Shown: positions 1-12,151, numbered from the stretch's first letter. The stretch: 64,000 nucleotides of DNA from [Lactobacillus] rogosae (GCA_900112995.1 FONU01000011.1:62001-126000); one strand, 5' to 3'. Program-made: numbers and translations. Notes: generated from the sequence alone by a model not told the origin.

Positions 1-991
1 CATTATAAGTTGTAGTGAATTCAATATGTGCAGTTTTATTTTTAACTGTTGAATATATGAGTTTATTTAGTTGGTTGACATTGCTTATTAAAGGTAGTTT
101 TTTGTATCTGCAGTAGGAATATTTTGCACCACATTTTTCATAAGCGGAGTAACGGCTTCTGTCCCAAGTATGGTCGAGTGCCATATCGTCAGCACTGATA
201 TTAAAATATGAGTGGTCGATATAATCAGATGATGAGCCAACAGGGTCATCCCACGTTACATCAACGTGATACCAGTGATTATCAAGGTTGACAACATTCC
301 ATATGTGCTGCTGTCCGCCAGCCTCTCCTGAAATCGTTGCATTTTCTATTCCAAGCATATCTAACAATGTCTTAAAACATTCAGTATAGCCGCTACATAC
401 AGCAATTCCGTTGATTAATGCACTGTAGGCGTTGTAGGAAGAGTCGCCGGTATCAACATAATTGATGTTATCAACGAGATAATCGTGTATGGCAATCTCC
501 TTTTCTATATCAGATTGATTTGGCGAAATAATTTCTTCAAGTATTTTGGTATATTTGTCATAAAGCACAAGCTGGCGTTCATTAAGATTATATGTTGACT
601 CACTTCTGTAAGCTTTAATAATAGCAGAATTGTCCCAACATTCATAAGTTATCCGCACATTGAAACCATTTTTAATGCGCCTGTATTCACATCTTAACTG
701 TTCTATGCCGTTAATTAATGAAAGCCATTTGTTGGCATCAATTAACTCCTCATCAGTAATGAATAATTCGCAGACATTATTATCACTATCCATACTTGCA
801 ATTATAGCCTGGACAATCTCCTCAGTTGTATCTGCGGACTGGGAAAATGCAGTCTTAGGTATTGTCATAGCTGAATTGGAAGGCATATTAAACGATATTG
901 GAATTGTACAGCCTGTCAATGCGACAGATAAAAGCACAAGTGTGAGTATAACGCAGACACGCTTATGGATAGGCTTATATAAATTTTTCAT
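1..991 (-). CDS. transglutaminase-like secreted lipoprotein (3' end beyond window)
   Basis: The minus strand is open without a stop from an ATG at 991 to the window edge (about 330 codons), so the C terminus is missing. The N terminus is a lipoprotein signal: basic start, hydrophobic stretch, lipobox ALTGC with Cys28. After a polar linker, residues about 165-250 hold a transglutaminase/protease-like core: Cys199 in AVCSGYTECF, His229 in QQHIWNVV and Asp244 in HVDVTWDDP, the family's Cys-His-Asp triad. It is probably anchored on the outer face of the membrane and acts on protein or wall peptide. Substrate unknown. It is divergent from the glycosylase gene across an AT-rich spacer with repeated ATTACATTAT-type motifs. 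Confidence 0.8.
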   Translation of the reverse strand, partial: MKNLYKPIHKRVCVILTLVLLSVALTGCTIPISFNMPSNSAMTIPKTAFSQSADTTEEIVQAIIASMDSDNNVCELFITDEELIDANKWLSLINGIEQLRCEYRRIKNGFNVRITYECWDNSAIIKAYRSESTYNLNERQLVLYDKYTKILEEIISPNQSDIEKEIAIHDYLVDNINYVDTGDSSYNAYSALINGIAVCSGYTECFKTLLDMLGIENATISGEAGGQQHIWNVVNLDNHWYHVDVTWDDPVGSSSDYIDHSYFNISADDMALDHTWDRSRYSAYEKCGAKYSYCRYKKLPLISNVNQLNKLIYSTVKNKTAHIEFTTTYN

Positions 992-1187
992 ATATGTTAA
1001 TAAATCTTTCTATAATAATTTAGGTTTATTACTTTGTTAAATTAAATGTAATTTGGTATTATTACATTATATATTATAATTATATTACATTATAAAATAA
1101 TACACAACTGCTAGATATATGGATATTTATGGCAGTCTGATGATAAATATACCGTGCATTTTATTTTGTACAGGGAGGAGAATTAAT

Positions 1188-2066
1188 ATGAGCGATTATA
1201 TTATTAACAAACCTGATGATTTTGAATTGAATGAAACACTTGAATGTGGACAGTGCTTCCATTTTAATAAGCTTGATGAAAATGATTATGTCCTTACAGC
1301 ATTTGGACATATGTTACATATAATACAGACTGAAAAAGAAATTGTATTTTATGATACTGATGAGAAGCTGTATATGGATTTGTGGAGAAATTATTTTGAT
1401 ATAGACAGGAATTATGGTCTTATAAAGGAAAGGCTTCTAAAGAAAGATGATAAGCTTAAGGAAGCAATTGAGGCAATGTCAGGTGTCAGAATTCTTAATC
1501 AGGAATTTTTTGAGACACTTATTTCATTTATTATATCGCAGAACAAACAGATACCACATATAAAGAAGATTGTTGCAGATATTTCTGCAAAGTATGGCGA
1601 TTATGCGGGTGAGGTGAAAGGTGTACCTATGTATACATTTCCTGATGTAAGGAAGTTAGCCAAAGCAGAAGTAGAGGATTTGAAGGAATTAAAGACAGGC
1701 TTTAGAGCACCTTACATATATGATGCCGTAAAATGTGTCGGCGAGGGAAAGATTAGTTATGATGAGCTTATTGCACTGGATAGTGAGCAGGGCATTGAGA
1801 AAATGTGTCAGATAAAAGGGGTTGGCAACAAGGTCGCAAGCTGTGTAAGCCTTTTTGCATTGGGTAAAAGGGACAGCTTTCCTATTGATGTGTGGATAAA
1901 AAGAATAATGGAATATCTGTATTTTGACGGAAATGATACTTCCAAAGATGTTATAGCTGCATTTGCTAAGGAAAGATTTGGCGAGCTTGGCGGATATGCA
2001 CAGCAGTATCTTTTCTATTATGGAAAGACTGTCAAGATGGGTGTCGCTAATAAGAATAAAAAATAA
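1188..2066 (+). CDS. OGG1-type 8-oxoguanine DNA glycosylase/AP lyase
   Basis: HhH-GPD superfamily base-excision enzyme, predicted to remove 8-oxoguanine and nick the abasic site; 292 residues. The N-terminal half matches the OGG_N-like fold (start of protein through about 110). The helix-hairpin-helix reads IKGVGNKVASC with the Schiff-base lysine at Lys215, followed by the catalytic aspartate Asp234 in FPIDVW, the arrangement seen in OGG1. I chose the ATG at 1188 because GGGAGGAG lies at 1173-1180; an in-frame ATG at 1119 lacks a ribosome site. Single gene upstream of the groE operon. It could also accept other damaged purines; substrate is by family only. Confidence 0.85.
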   Translation: MSDYIINKPDDFELNETLECGQCFHFNKLDENDYVLTAFGHMLHIIQTEKEIVFYDTDEKLYMDLWRNYFDIDRNYGLIKERLLKKDDKLKEAIEAMSGVRILNQEFFETLISFIISQNKQIPHIKKIVADISAKYGDYAGEVKGVPMYTFPDVRKLAKAEVEDLKELKTGFRAPYIYDAVKCVGEGKISYDELIALDSEQGIEKMCQIKGVGNKVASCVSLFALGKRDSFPIDVWIKRIMEYLYFDGNDTSKDVIAAFAKERFGELGGYAQQYLFYYGKTVKMGVANKNKK

Positions 2067-2115
2067 AAAAAGTATAATCAAAATGTTAAATCATTAATAT
2101 ATTTAGAAATAGCTG

Positions 2116-2144
2116 TTGACAAATTATTAGCCGGGTGCTATCTT
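2116..2144 (+). promoter_or_regulatory. sigma-A promoter of groES-groEL
   Basis: Consensus TTGACA at 2116-2121, a 17-bp spacer and TATCTT at 2139-2144. The start site would fall near 2151, just before the CIRCE operator. Confidence 0.85.
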
Positions 2145-2157
2145 AATTTTATTGAAA

Positions 2158-2184
2158 TTAGCACTCGGTTGAAATGAGTGCTAA
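2158..2184 (+). promoter_or_regulatory. CIRCE operator (HrcA binding site)
   Basis: Perfect inverted repeat TTAGCACTC, 9-bp spacer, GAGTGCTAA. This is the known HrcA heat-shock repressor site. It sits in the groES 5' leader just after the predicted start site, so groESL should be HrcA-repressed. A degenerate half-site pair (TTAGC then GTGCTA) lies at about 2128-2140. Confidence 0.97.
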
Positions 2185-2241
2185 CAAGCAAAAAACAAAT
2201 TGCTGCCATATACATTTCAGACAGCGGAATGGAGGATATAT

Positions 2242-2529
2242 ATGAAATTAGTACCATTAGGAGACAGAGTTGTAATTAAAGCATTAGTTGCAGAAGAAAC
2301 TACAAAGTCAGGTATCGTATTACCAGGACAGGCAAAGGAGAAACCATCTCAGGCAGAGGTAGTTGCAGTTGGACCTGGCGGGGTTGTTGATGGCAAGGAA
2401 GTTACAATGCAGGTTAAGCCTGGTGATAAGGTAATATATTCTAAGTATGCTGGAACAGAAGTTAAGCTTGATGATGAAGAATACATCGTTGTAAAGCAGA
2501 ATGATATTCTTGCGGTAATCGAGGATTAA
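2242..2529 (+). CDS. groES: co-chaperonin GroES
   Basis: 95-residue cytosolic 10-kDa chaperonin, the heptameric lid of GroEL. It starts MKLVPLGDRVVIK, has the mobile-loop region TTKSGIVLPG and ends with the typical KQNDILAVIED. The ATG at 2242 is preceded by GGAGG at 2231-2235; an in-frame upstream ATG at 2200 would add residues foreign to the family. First gene of the CIRCE-controlled groESL operon; groEL follows after 95 bp. Confidence 0.98.
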   Translation: MKLVPLGDRVVIKALVAEETTKSGIVLPGQAKEKPSQAEVVAVGPGGVVDGKEVTMQVKPGDKVIYSKYAGTEVKLDDEEYIVVKQNDILAVIED

Positions 2530-2575
2530 TCAGATACAGCCAGTTTATTGGCGGATATATGAAAAGTGATAGTTA

Positions 2576-4250
<1,675 letters not shown>

Positions 4251-4316
4251 TAAGTAATAATTTGCTATACATCAGCAAGTTGATAAAATAAATTTAACAC
4301 TTACATTATATTAAAA

Positions 4317-4362
4317 AAGTCCCTTTGTTTATGTTTTATATTCATAAACAAGGGGGCTTTTT
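4317..4362 (+). terminator. intrinsic terminator after groEL
   Basis: Stem CCCTTTGTTTATG (4321-4333) pairs with CATAAACAAGGGGG (from 4343), with one G-T pair, followed by CTTTTTG. Confidence 0.85.
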
Positions 4363-4458
4363 GTTGTGCAATATAAAAGGAATGTGTTATGCTATCAAGG
4401 TTATTAAGTGAATTGCAGCAGATTGAGCTGATTCATATATGTCAGGAGAGCTTGGTTT

Positions 4459-5811
4459 ATGTTTTTTAGTAGAAGAAAGAATGATGATTTGTCAGAAAAG
4501 CTGGTTAAACTGGTTGTTCCGATAGCAATACAGCAGTTTATGTTGGCACTTGTAAGTGCCACAGATGCGGTTATGTTGGGATTTGTGGACCAGACCTCGT
4601 TGTCTGCAGCTTCACTTGCCGGACAGATACAGTTTGTGCTTAATCTGTTTATAGCAGGGATAACAGCAGGCTCAGGAATAATGATTTCACAGTACTGGGG
4701 AAAGAAGGACATAAAAGCTATTGAAAAGGTCATGCCGGTGGCTTTATATGCTAATCTGCTGTCAGGCGGCATATTCACTATTCTTGCGCTTCTCATACCT
4801 GAGGGACTTATAAGGATATTCACTAACGAACCGGAGCTTATTGCAAGCGGTACACTATATATCAGGGCGGTAGCCTTATCTTATGTGCTGTGTGCAGTAT
4901 CGCAGGTATATCTGATTCTTCTTAAGAATACAGGAAGGGCGGCTCAAAGCTCTGTTATCAGCTCATCAGCAGTTGCTGTTAATATAGTCTGCAATGCTGT
5001 CCTTATATTTGGCTTGTTTGGTATGCCACGTCTTGGCATACGTGGAGCGGCTTATGCAACTGTAATATCGAGAGTGATAGAGCTTGTATGGGCATATATT
5101 GTAGTTAACAAAGACAGGATTGCCGCTTTGGAATGGAAAGGAATTATTCATACAGATAAAGCACTGACAAGAGATTTCTGGTATTACACAACACCTGTGC
5201 TATGTGCCTCCTTAGTGTGGGGCATTGCATTTGTATTATACTCAGTTATACTTGGACATATGGGAAGTGATGCTGTTGCAGCGAATTCCATAGCCAGTAT
5301 AGTAAAGAGCATGGTGCAGTGCGTTATAAGGGGTGTTAGTGCCGGGGCAGGAATTATTATAGGTAATCTTCTAGGAGCAGGTAAGCTTGATAAAGCCAGG
5401 AAATATGGTGGAAGAATTACAAGACTGTCAATAGCCATTGGGATAATAACAGGTCTGCTTCTTATCGTTGTAGCTCCGGTTGTATCGCGTGCAGCCCCTA
5501 TGTCAGATACAGCGAAGGGGTATCTTGGCTTTATGCTGATAGTCCTCGGCATTAATCTGATGGGGCAGTCGGTGAATACAACTGTTCTGGATGGGATATT
5601 CTGTGCCGGAGGTGATGCAAAGTTTGATATGAAGGGGAATATTGGTGCAATGTGGTGCTTTGCGGTTCCGCTTGGCTTTATAGCAGCATTTGTATTCAAT
5701 GCACCAGTCTGGCTTGTATATATCATAATAAGCCTGGATGAGCTGGTAAAGCTCCCGGCAGTATATATACATTATAAGAAGTATATCTGGGTAAGAAATA
5801 TTACAAGATAA
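4459..5811 (+). CDS. MATE-family multidrug/cation efflux transporter
   Basis: 450-residue polytopic membrane protein with about twelve hydrophobic segments in two similar halves, as in the MATE (NorM/DinF) family, which exports drugs or metabolites by Na+ or H+ antiport. Family signs are the early VVPIAIQQFMLALVSATDAVMLGF segment region and a second-half counterpart near residues 235-300. AGGAG at about 4443 precedes the ATG. It stands alone between the groE terminator and the TIR gene. A second MATE protein at 34844 is clearly divergent. Substrate cannot be told. Confidence 0.9.
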   Translation: MFFSRRKNDDLSEKLVKLVVPIAIQQFMLALVSATDAVMLGFVDQTSLSAASLAGQIQFVLNLFIAGITAGSGIMISQYWGKKDIKAIEKVMPVALYANLLSGGIFTILALLIPEGLIRIFTNEPELIASGTLYIRAVALSYVLCAVSQVYLILLKNTGRAAQSSVISSSAVAVNIVCNAVLIFGLFGMPRLGIRGAAYATVISRVIELVWAYIVVNKDRIAALEWKGIIHTDKALTRDFWYYTTPVLCASLVWGIAFVLYSVILGHMGSDAVAANSIASIVKSMVQCVIRGVSAGAGIIIGNLLGAGKLDKARKYGGRITRLSIAIGIITGLLLIVVAPVVSRAAPMSDTAKGYLGFMLIVLGINLMGQSVNTTVLDGIFCAGGDAKFDMKGNIGAMWCFAVPLGFIAAFVFNAPVWLVYIIISLDELVKLPAVYIHYKKYIWVRNITR

Positions 5812-5867
5812 AACATTAGTGAAAAATACCAGGGATAGTTGTTTCTATTTAAAAAAGTCAGTGGGTA

Positions 5868-5876
5868 TGTTATAAT
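5868..5876 (+). promoter_or_regulatory. extended -10 promoter of the TIR gene
   Basis: TGTTATAAT, a perfect TGn-TATAAT extended -10, sits 43 bp before the TIR start codon. The -35 region (TTTAAA at about 5848) is poor, as expected for an extended -10 promoter. Confidence 0.65.
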
Positions 5877-5918
5877 ACTTCCATATTGGATTTTAATTGT
5901 CACGCAGGAGGAATGGTG

Positions 5919-7745
5919 ATGGCTGATATTGATGAGCTTAAAAAGAAACTTGAAGATGGATGGATAAAGGGTGAACCTTATGTATTTGTAAGTTATGCAA
6001 GTAAGGATAAAGAGAAGGTTTATGAATTTGTATATGAACTTAGAAAACGTGGAATTAATGTATATATAGATATAGAACTTCAGGAGAATATTTCTAAGAA
6101 CTGGTTACAGAATATTAAGGAGCGTTTATATGATGTTGATTGTGTTGCTATGATTTCATTTCTTAGTCTTAACTATTTCCGTAGTTATGCCTGCCTTATA
6201 GAACAGCTTGTAACACGTTCAGAGGATTTAAAGATGGAAAAAGGCAAGTATCTTGAGAATTTTTATATTGCATTGGATGATAATATGTCTACAATACAAA
6301 AAATGGAAGATGCAGTGTATAATAATACAGTTGCAAAAGAAAGTCAGAGTATGGCAATAAAGATGGTTCCAGAGGAAGTAAATGTCCTTAAAGATGTCAT
6401 GGAAGATAATATTGCAGTAAAGAGCAAGTTAAAGAAAGATGTCAGGTCAACTATAGATGGTTTGAATACAGCACATAGAGTTGCGATAAGTATGCTTAGT
6501 TATATTTTTAAAGAGTCAAGCTATAGTATTCAGAAATATGGAACAGCTGGTGATTGTGCACAGTTAATGTATAACAATTTTACTAATGATAAGAATGACA
6601 AAATTAATATTGATGTATTGGAGGAACTTAAAGAAAAGTACATCAATGCTTCATCATCTGCCACAACTACATCATCTACAGCAAGTCAGAGCAGTGCTTC
6701 TGCACCAGCCGTTAAGAATAATACTACAGAAGCTGACATTGAGAATAATAGAACTTCTGATAATATTCAGAGTACAGAGAATAACAATGTGGCAAATAAT
6801 AATGATACAAATAGCGATGAAATAAACAGCAATGATATTATTGGCGATGAAAACAACACAGCAATAGACAGCGTTGCTACAGATGACCTTGCCACATCAA
6901 CAGACAACATCAACACAACTGATAACAGCAGGACAAGACAGGCTACAAGTACAGGTGATATCAGATTTACGCTTTATGGCAAGGAGTATGAGCTTAATCA
7001 GTCAGATATGATGCTTACATTTTTTGCACACGTTCTTAATAAACATCAGGATATTGTGGACGAACTTCCTTCGTATAATGGGATGAACTGCGTATCTGAT
7101 GTTGATTATAGTCTTTCTGAGAATCGTAAGGCAGATATGCCTACATATTTCAGAAGTTGTGAATTCTTTGAATTCGCTAATGGAAGCCATATATGCGTTG
7201 GAACATCATATTCAGTAGTAGACAAGTTAAAGAAAATGGCACTTCTGCTTAATATATGTGGTGAAAGCCCAGAGATATTCAGCTCAGAACAGGTTGAACT
7301 TCCAGCGGTAAAGGTCAGAGGTGGTTCTTCTGCTGGCGGCAAGGGAAGTGGAGCACTTGTGAAATTCAGCGTATATGGTAATGAATACGCGCAGAACCAG
7401 ACAGATATGCTTGGAACAATATGCAGTTCTGTTATAGCTAAGCACCCAGACAAGTTAGAGGAAGCAGCAGATGCTTTATTATGTATTGATGTTAAAGATT
7501 ATACAGATGTTGCTAAAGAAGACAGACCAGTATATTTCTCATTAATGAACAGATATGAAGTAAATGGTACAGCTTATAGTGTTGGTGGAAGCTTCGGAAT
7601 GAAAGAAAAGCTTAAAATGATTGCTAAATTACTTATAATGTGCGACGAAAGCAAGGATATAATTGATATAGAAGACTATGAGATACCAGATGTAAAGGTT
7701 AAGGCGGCTGCAGGCACTAAGAAGAAAATTAATTACTTTGATTAA
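5919..7745 (+). CDS. TIR-domain protein with tandem C-terminal domains
   Basis: 608 residues. The TIR domain (about residues 18-140) opens PYVFVSYASKDKEKV and contains INVYIDIELQENIS and ACLIEQLV. Glu95 in the last motif is the likely NADase glutamate by analogy with bacterial TIR enzymes. Residues about 240-345 form a Ser/Thr/Asn/Asp-rich linker. Two tandem domains of about 110 residues follow, beginning FTLYGKEY and FSVYGNEY, each with a conserved V(D/M)KLKKMA-like helix near its end; I do not recognise this domain. No signal peptide or membrane span. The ATG at 5919 is chosen since AGGAGG (5906-5911) is too close to the ATG at 5913. A small membrane-protein gene follows after 30 bp. Function may be phage defence or a signalling scaffold. 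Confidence 0.75.
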   Translation: MADIDELKKKLEDGWIKGEPYVFVSYASKDKEKVYEFVYELRKRGINVYIDIELQENISKNWLQNIKERLYDVDCVAMISFLSLNYFRSYACLIEQLVTRSEDLKMEKGKYLENFYIALDDNMSTIQKMEDAVYNNTVAKESQSMAIKMVPEEVNVLKDVMEDNIAVKSKLKKDVRSTIDGLNTAHRVAISMLSYIFKESSYSIQKYGTAGDCAQLMYNNFTNDKNDKINIDVLEELKEKYINASSSATTTSSTASQSSASAPAVKNNTTEADIENNRTSDNIQSTENNNVANNNDTNSDEINSNDIIGDENNTAIDSVATDDLATSTDNINTTDNSRTRQATSTGDIRFTLYGKEYELNQSDMMLTFFAHVLNKHQDIVDELPSYNGMNCVSDVDYSLSENRKADMPTYFRSCEFFEFANGSHICVGTSYSVVDKLKKMALLLNICGESPEIFSSEQVELPAVKVRGGSSAGGKGSGALVKFSVYGNEYAQNQTDMLGTICSSVIAKHPDKLEEAADALLCIDVKDYTDVAKEDRPVYFSLMNRYEVNGTAYSVGGSFGMKEKLKMIAKLLIMCDESKDIIDIEDYEIPDVKVKAAAGTKKKINYFD

Positions 7746-7775
7746 TTGGAAGTATTACAAGATAGGAGTAGTTTT

Positions 7776-8288
7776 ATGTTTGATGTAGCAGTAGAACAGA
7801 TAGTAAAGGTAAAACCGCCTAAGACAGCAGTTGTTTATAAGGCATTGCTTATAATAGGTTGTATTGTGGCGGCTACAACCATACCACAGACAAGAACATT
7901 TGGAATAATTGTGCTTGCATTATTTGCGGTGATGACATTTTTGGTATTCCAGTATTATAATGCAGAGCTTGAGTATTCGATAGTGGATGATACGCTTACG
8001 ATTGATAGGATTATGGCAAAATCAGCAAGAAAAAGATGTGGTGTGTATACACTTTCAAGAGCAAAGCTTGTGGCAAGAGCTGATTCGCAGGATGCACTCC
8101 GTATGAACCATATGGACGTTAAGACTTATGATTATTCAGTTGGTGCAAGCAACCACGATTCGGTTGTCATATATGCTTATAATGAACATAACGAACTGGT
8201 CAGGGTATTTGTATATCCTGATGAACGTATTCTTCACAGCATACAAAATGTTGTTGAAAAAGATGTGTTTAAAGTTATTGACTTTTAA
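7776..8288 (+). CDS. small membrane protein, DUF6106-like
   Basis: 170 residues. Two adjacent hydrophobic segments (about residues 20-65) are followed by a soluble, beta-rich domain of about 100 residues with charged strands. It resembles proteins of unknown function common in Lachnospiraceae (DUF6106 from memory, not verified). TAGGAG at 7763-7768 fixes the ATG at 7776; the frame is open upstream to a TTG at 7746. It lies 30 bp after the TIR gene and probably shares its transcript. It could be a partner of the TIR protein or an unrelated passenger located before guaB. Confidence 0.7.
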   Translation: MFDVAVEQIVKVKPPKTAVVYKALLIIGCIVAATTIPQTRTFGIIVLALFAVMTFLVFQYYNAELEYSIVDDTLTIDRIMAKSARKRCGVYTLSRAKLVARADSQDALRMNHMDVKTYDYSVGASNHDSVVIYAYNEHNELVRVFVYPDERILHSIQNVVEKDVFKVIDF

Positions 8289-8337
8289 AAAATGCTCTGA
8301 TACAATTCTAATATTATAAACAAAAGGAATATGATAG

Positions 8338-9927
<1,590 letters not shown>

Positions 9928-9973
9928 TATAAAGCTGTTATTATAAACAGATTAGAATAATAGATATTTAATC

Positions 9974-10012
9974 AACCCCGGCATTAATTAATTTTAATGC
10001 TGGGGTTGTTTG
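9974..10012 (+). terminator. intrinsic terminator after guaB
   Basis: AACCCCGGCATTAA pairs with TTAATGCTGGGGTT, followed by GTTTGTG. Confidence 0.85.
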
Positions 10013-10117
10013 TGCGTCAATTTTAGTGTATTATCTTTGGGATATTAAATGTGAAATATGCACAAGTTGTATATGATAAATGTGGCAAATTGAATAAACT
10101 GTCTAAACAATTAAACT

Positions 10118-10173
10118 GATAAGCGTTTATAAGTGAAAATAAAATCCGATAATAAGTGTTTATAAGTGAAAAT
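10118..10173 (+). repeat. direct repeat upstream of the CheX-like gene
   Basis: The motif GTTTATAAGTGAAAAT occurs twice (ends at 10140 and 10173), each preceded by GATAA, in the 344-bp gap after guaB. A TATAAT at 10203-10208 with TTGCTA 18 bp upstream is a plausible promoter. The repeats end a few bases before that -35 and could be an activator or repressor site. TAAA (10095) spaced 16 bp from ACTGATAA weakly resembles a motility-sigma promoter. Confidence 0.5.
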
Positions 10174-10271
10174 TGATGTTGCTAATATATGTTTTCTTGA
10201 TGTATAATAATCTTACAGTAAAATTGTATGAATAATGTATTTATAGAAGGTTATGCACAAGGAGAAGAGGT

Positions 10272-10856
10272 ATGCAGGATAAGATGATTAACAAGTATAT
10301 TGCTAAGAATCATTCTGGATCTGTATTTACTGACAATGAATTGCAGGTTATCAAGGATGGTAATATAGATGATATGGTTACAACATTTCTTGATATGAAT
10401 ACAGAATATTATAATAAGCAGATGCAGAGTGTTTTAAAGGTATTTACACAGTTTATGAGCACTGAGATTGAACTTGAGAGAATAATATATCAGAAGGAAT
10501 TTGATGGTAAATTTGTCGGCTGTCAGATTATGGATGGAGATATAGATGTATTCTTAGGGATAGCGGGTGAAGATGCTGACCTTCTTTGTGTTGCATCTAC
10601 ATTTTCCCAGGAAGATATGAATAAGTTTGATGCAGATGCTTATGATGCAATATGCGAACTTATTAATATTATTAATGGTGCATATGCGACTAAGCTCAGT
10701 TATGAAGAGATAGAGGTGTCTTTACACCCACCGGTATTTTATCAGGATACACAGATTAAAGCTGATAATGGAATGTATGTAGTTACATTTAATATGAAAG
10801 GACATAGATTTAATCTGCTTATGGTTGCGGATGATAAAGTTAAGCTTAATGTATAA
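10272..10856 (+). CDS. CheX-like chemotaxis phosphatase-family protein
   Basis: 194 residues. The C-terminal half (from about residue 60) resembles the CheX/CheC fold, with the helix CELINIINGAYAT followed by SLHPPVFYQ; the family helix supplies the acidic residue and Asn used to dephosphorylate CheY-P (here Glu then Asn). The N-terminal 60 residues are extra and unassigned. The start follows AAGGAGAAGAGG. A single-domain CheY gene follows 178 bp downstream, which supports a phosphatase/receiver pair. No other chemotaxis gene is nearby. The fold call rests on the motif only. Confidence 0.65.
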   Translation: MQDKMINKYIAKNHSGSVFTDNELQVIKDGNIDDMVTTFLDMNTEYYNKQMQSVLKVFTQFMSTEIELERIIYQKEFDGKFVGCQIMDGDIDVFLGIAGEDADLLCVASTFSQEDMNKFDADAYDAICELINIINGAYATKLSYEEIEVSLHPPVFYQDTQIKADNGMYVVTFNMKGHRFNLLMVADDKVKLNV

Positions 10857-11034
10857 AAATATATGTACATAATTAAGGCGTATTACAGAAGCTGAAGTTG
10901 TTAATAATTATCAGTCAATTATTGTTGGTTGTTGAATGATTATAGATATATTGTATTTGTAGTTGATTACAGATACTAAATGCTTCTGCACAAGCCGGGT
11001 GGTTAATTATAGACATATGGAACGGAGGAATATT

Positions 11035-11397
11035 ATGGCGAAGATTTTGATAGTAGATGATTCTAAGACTTCAAGAAAGTTCTTAAGAAATATGCTTGAA
11101 CAGGCTGGACACGAGATTGTTGCAGAGGCTGTTAACGGAGCAGAAGGCGTTGAAAAGTTCAGAATATACAGACCGGATATAACAACTATGGACATTACAA
11201 TGCCGGTTCTTGGCGGAATAGATGCAGTTAAGGATATTATAGAGATAGACCCTGATGCCAAGATTATTATGGTAACAGCGGCAGGACAGAAGGCTAATAT
11301 GATAGAGGCTCTTAAGAAAGGAGCGGCTGATTTTATACAGAAGCCTTTTGATATGGACGTGATTGTTAATACAATTGAAAAGGTTATGGAAGAATAG
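11035..11397 (+). CDS. single-domain response regulator (CheY-like)
   Basis: 120-residue receiver without output domain. It has the acidic pair Asp8-Asp9, phosphoacceptor Asp53 in TTMDITMPV, Thr81 in VTAAG and Lys103 in IQKPFD, all the residues of an active receiver. The sequence is close to the CheY of Gram-positive chemotaxis. ACGGAGGAA precedes the ATG at 11035; in-frame codons upstream to 10963 lack a ribosome site. Its TAG is immediately followed by the ATG of the TruA-like gene, so the two are cotranscribed. Confidence 0.9.
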   Translation: MAKILIVDDSKTSRKFLRNMLEQAGHEIVAEAVNGAEGVEKFRIYRPDITTMDITMPVLGGIDAVKDIIEIDPDAKIIMVTAAGQKANMIEALKKGAADFIQKPFDMDVIVNTIEKVMEE

Positions 11398-12135
11398 ATG
11401 TACAATTATAGATTACAACTTCAATATGATGGTGGGAGATATGACGGCTGGGTCAGAATGGGCAAGGACTCCAATTCTAACACTATAGAATGTAAGATTA
11501 AAGAGATAATTCAGAAGATGACAGGTGAAGATATTGATATATATGTTGGATGCAGGACAGAAAAAGGTGTTCATGCACTTAATCAGACAGCTAATTTCAA
11601 GCTTAATGATAAGTACCAGCCTGTAGAGGTTAAGAATTACCTTAACAGATATCTTCCAAGGGATATAGCTGTTAATCGCGTGGAATTAGTAGATGAAAGA
11701 TTTCATAGCCAGCTTAATGCGAGGGAGAAGACATATGTATACAAGATAGATATGGCTAATGTAGCGAATGTATTTACAAGAAAGTATGCTTATCATACAT
11801 TTGATATTCCGGATATTAAGGCTATGAAGCAGGCAGCTTTTTATATGATTGGAAAGCATGATTTTAAAGCATTTACTACTGCGAAGAAGAGCAAGTCTAC
11901 AGTAAGGGATATCAAAGATGTAGAGATAACTACAGATGGAGACAGTTGTGAGATAAGAATAACAGCAGATGATTTCCTTCATAATATGGCAAGATATATG
12001 ATTGGTATGCTTCTTGATGTAGGAAGCGGACTTAAGAAGGTGGAAGATGTAGAGAATATTATGGCTGGCAAGGATGTTGTTATGTCACTTCCAGCTGAGA
12101 GCTATGGACTTTTCCTTGAAAGTGTTTTATACTAA
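11398..12135 (+). CDS. TruA-family tRNA pseudouridine synthase with Glu at the catalytic Asp
   Basis: 245 residues with the TruA outline: QYDGGRYDGW near the start, FHSQLNAREKTYVY near residue 100, FLHNMARYMIG near residue 195. TruA converts U38-40 of tRNA anticodon stems. The catalytic motif, normally GRTDxGVHA, reads CRTEKGVHA here, so Glu55 replaces the essential Asp. I therefore leave the symbol blank: it may be a divergent paralogue with altered or lost catalysis, with the housekeeping truA elsewhere. It starts directly on the stop codon of the CheY-like gene and has no separate ribosome site beyond GGAAGA in the cheY end. Confidence 0.75.
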   Translation: MYNYRLQLQYDGGRYDGWVRMGKDSNSNTIECKIKEIIQKMTGEDIDIYVGCRTEKGVHALNQTANFKLNDKYQPVEVKNYLNRYLPRDIAVNRVELVDERFHSQLNAREKTYVYKIDMANVANVFTRKYAYHTFDIPDIKAMKQAAFYMIGKHDFKAFTTAKKSKSTVRDIKDVEITTDGDSCEIRITADDFLHNMARYMIGMLLDVGSGLKKVEDVENIMAGKDVVMSLPAESYGLFLESVLY

Positions 12136-12151
12136 ATAGATGATTTTATTA

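Noticed and set aside
660-1040. Plus-strand ORF of 126 codons
   Set aside because: Antisense to the transglutaminase-like lipoprotein, which has a full triad and signal peptide; no ribosome site.
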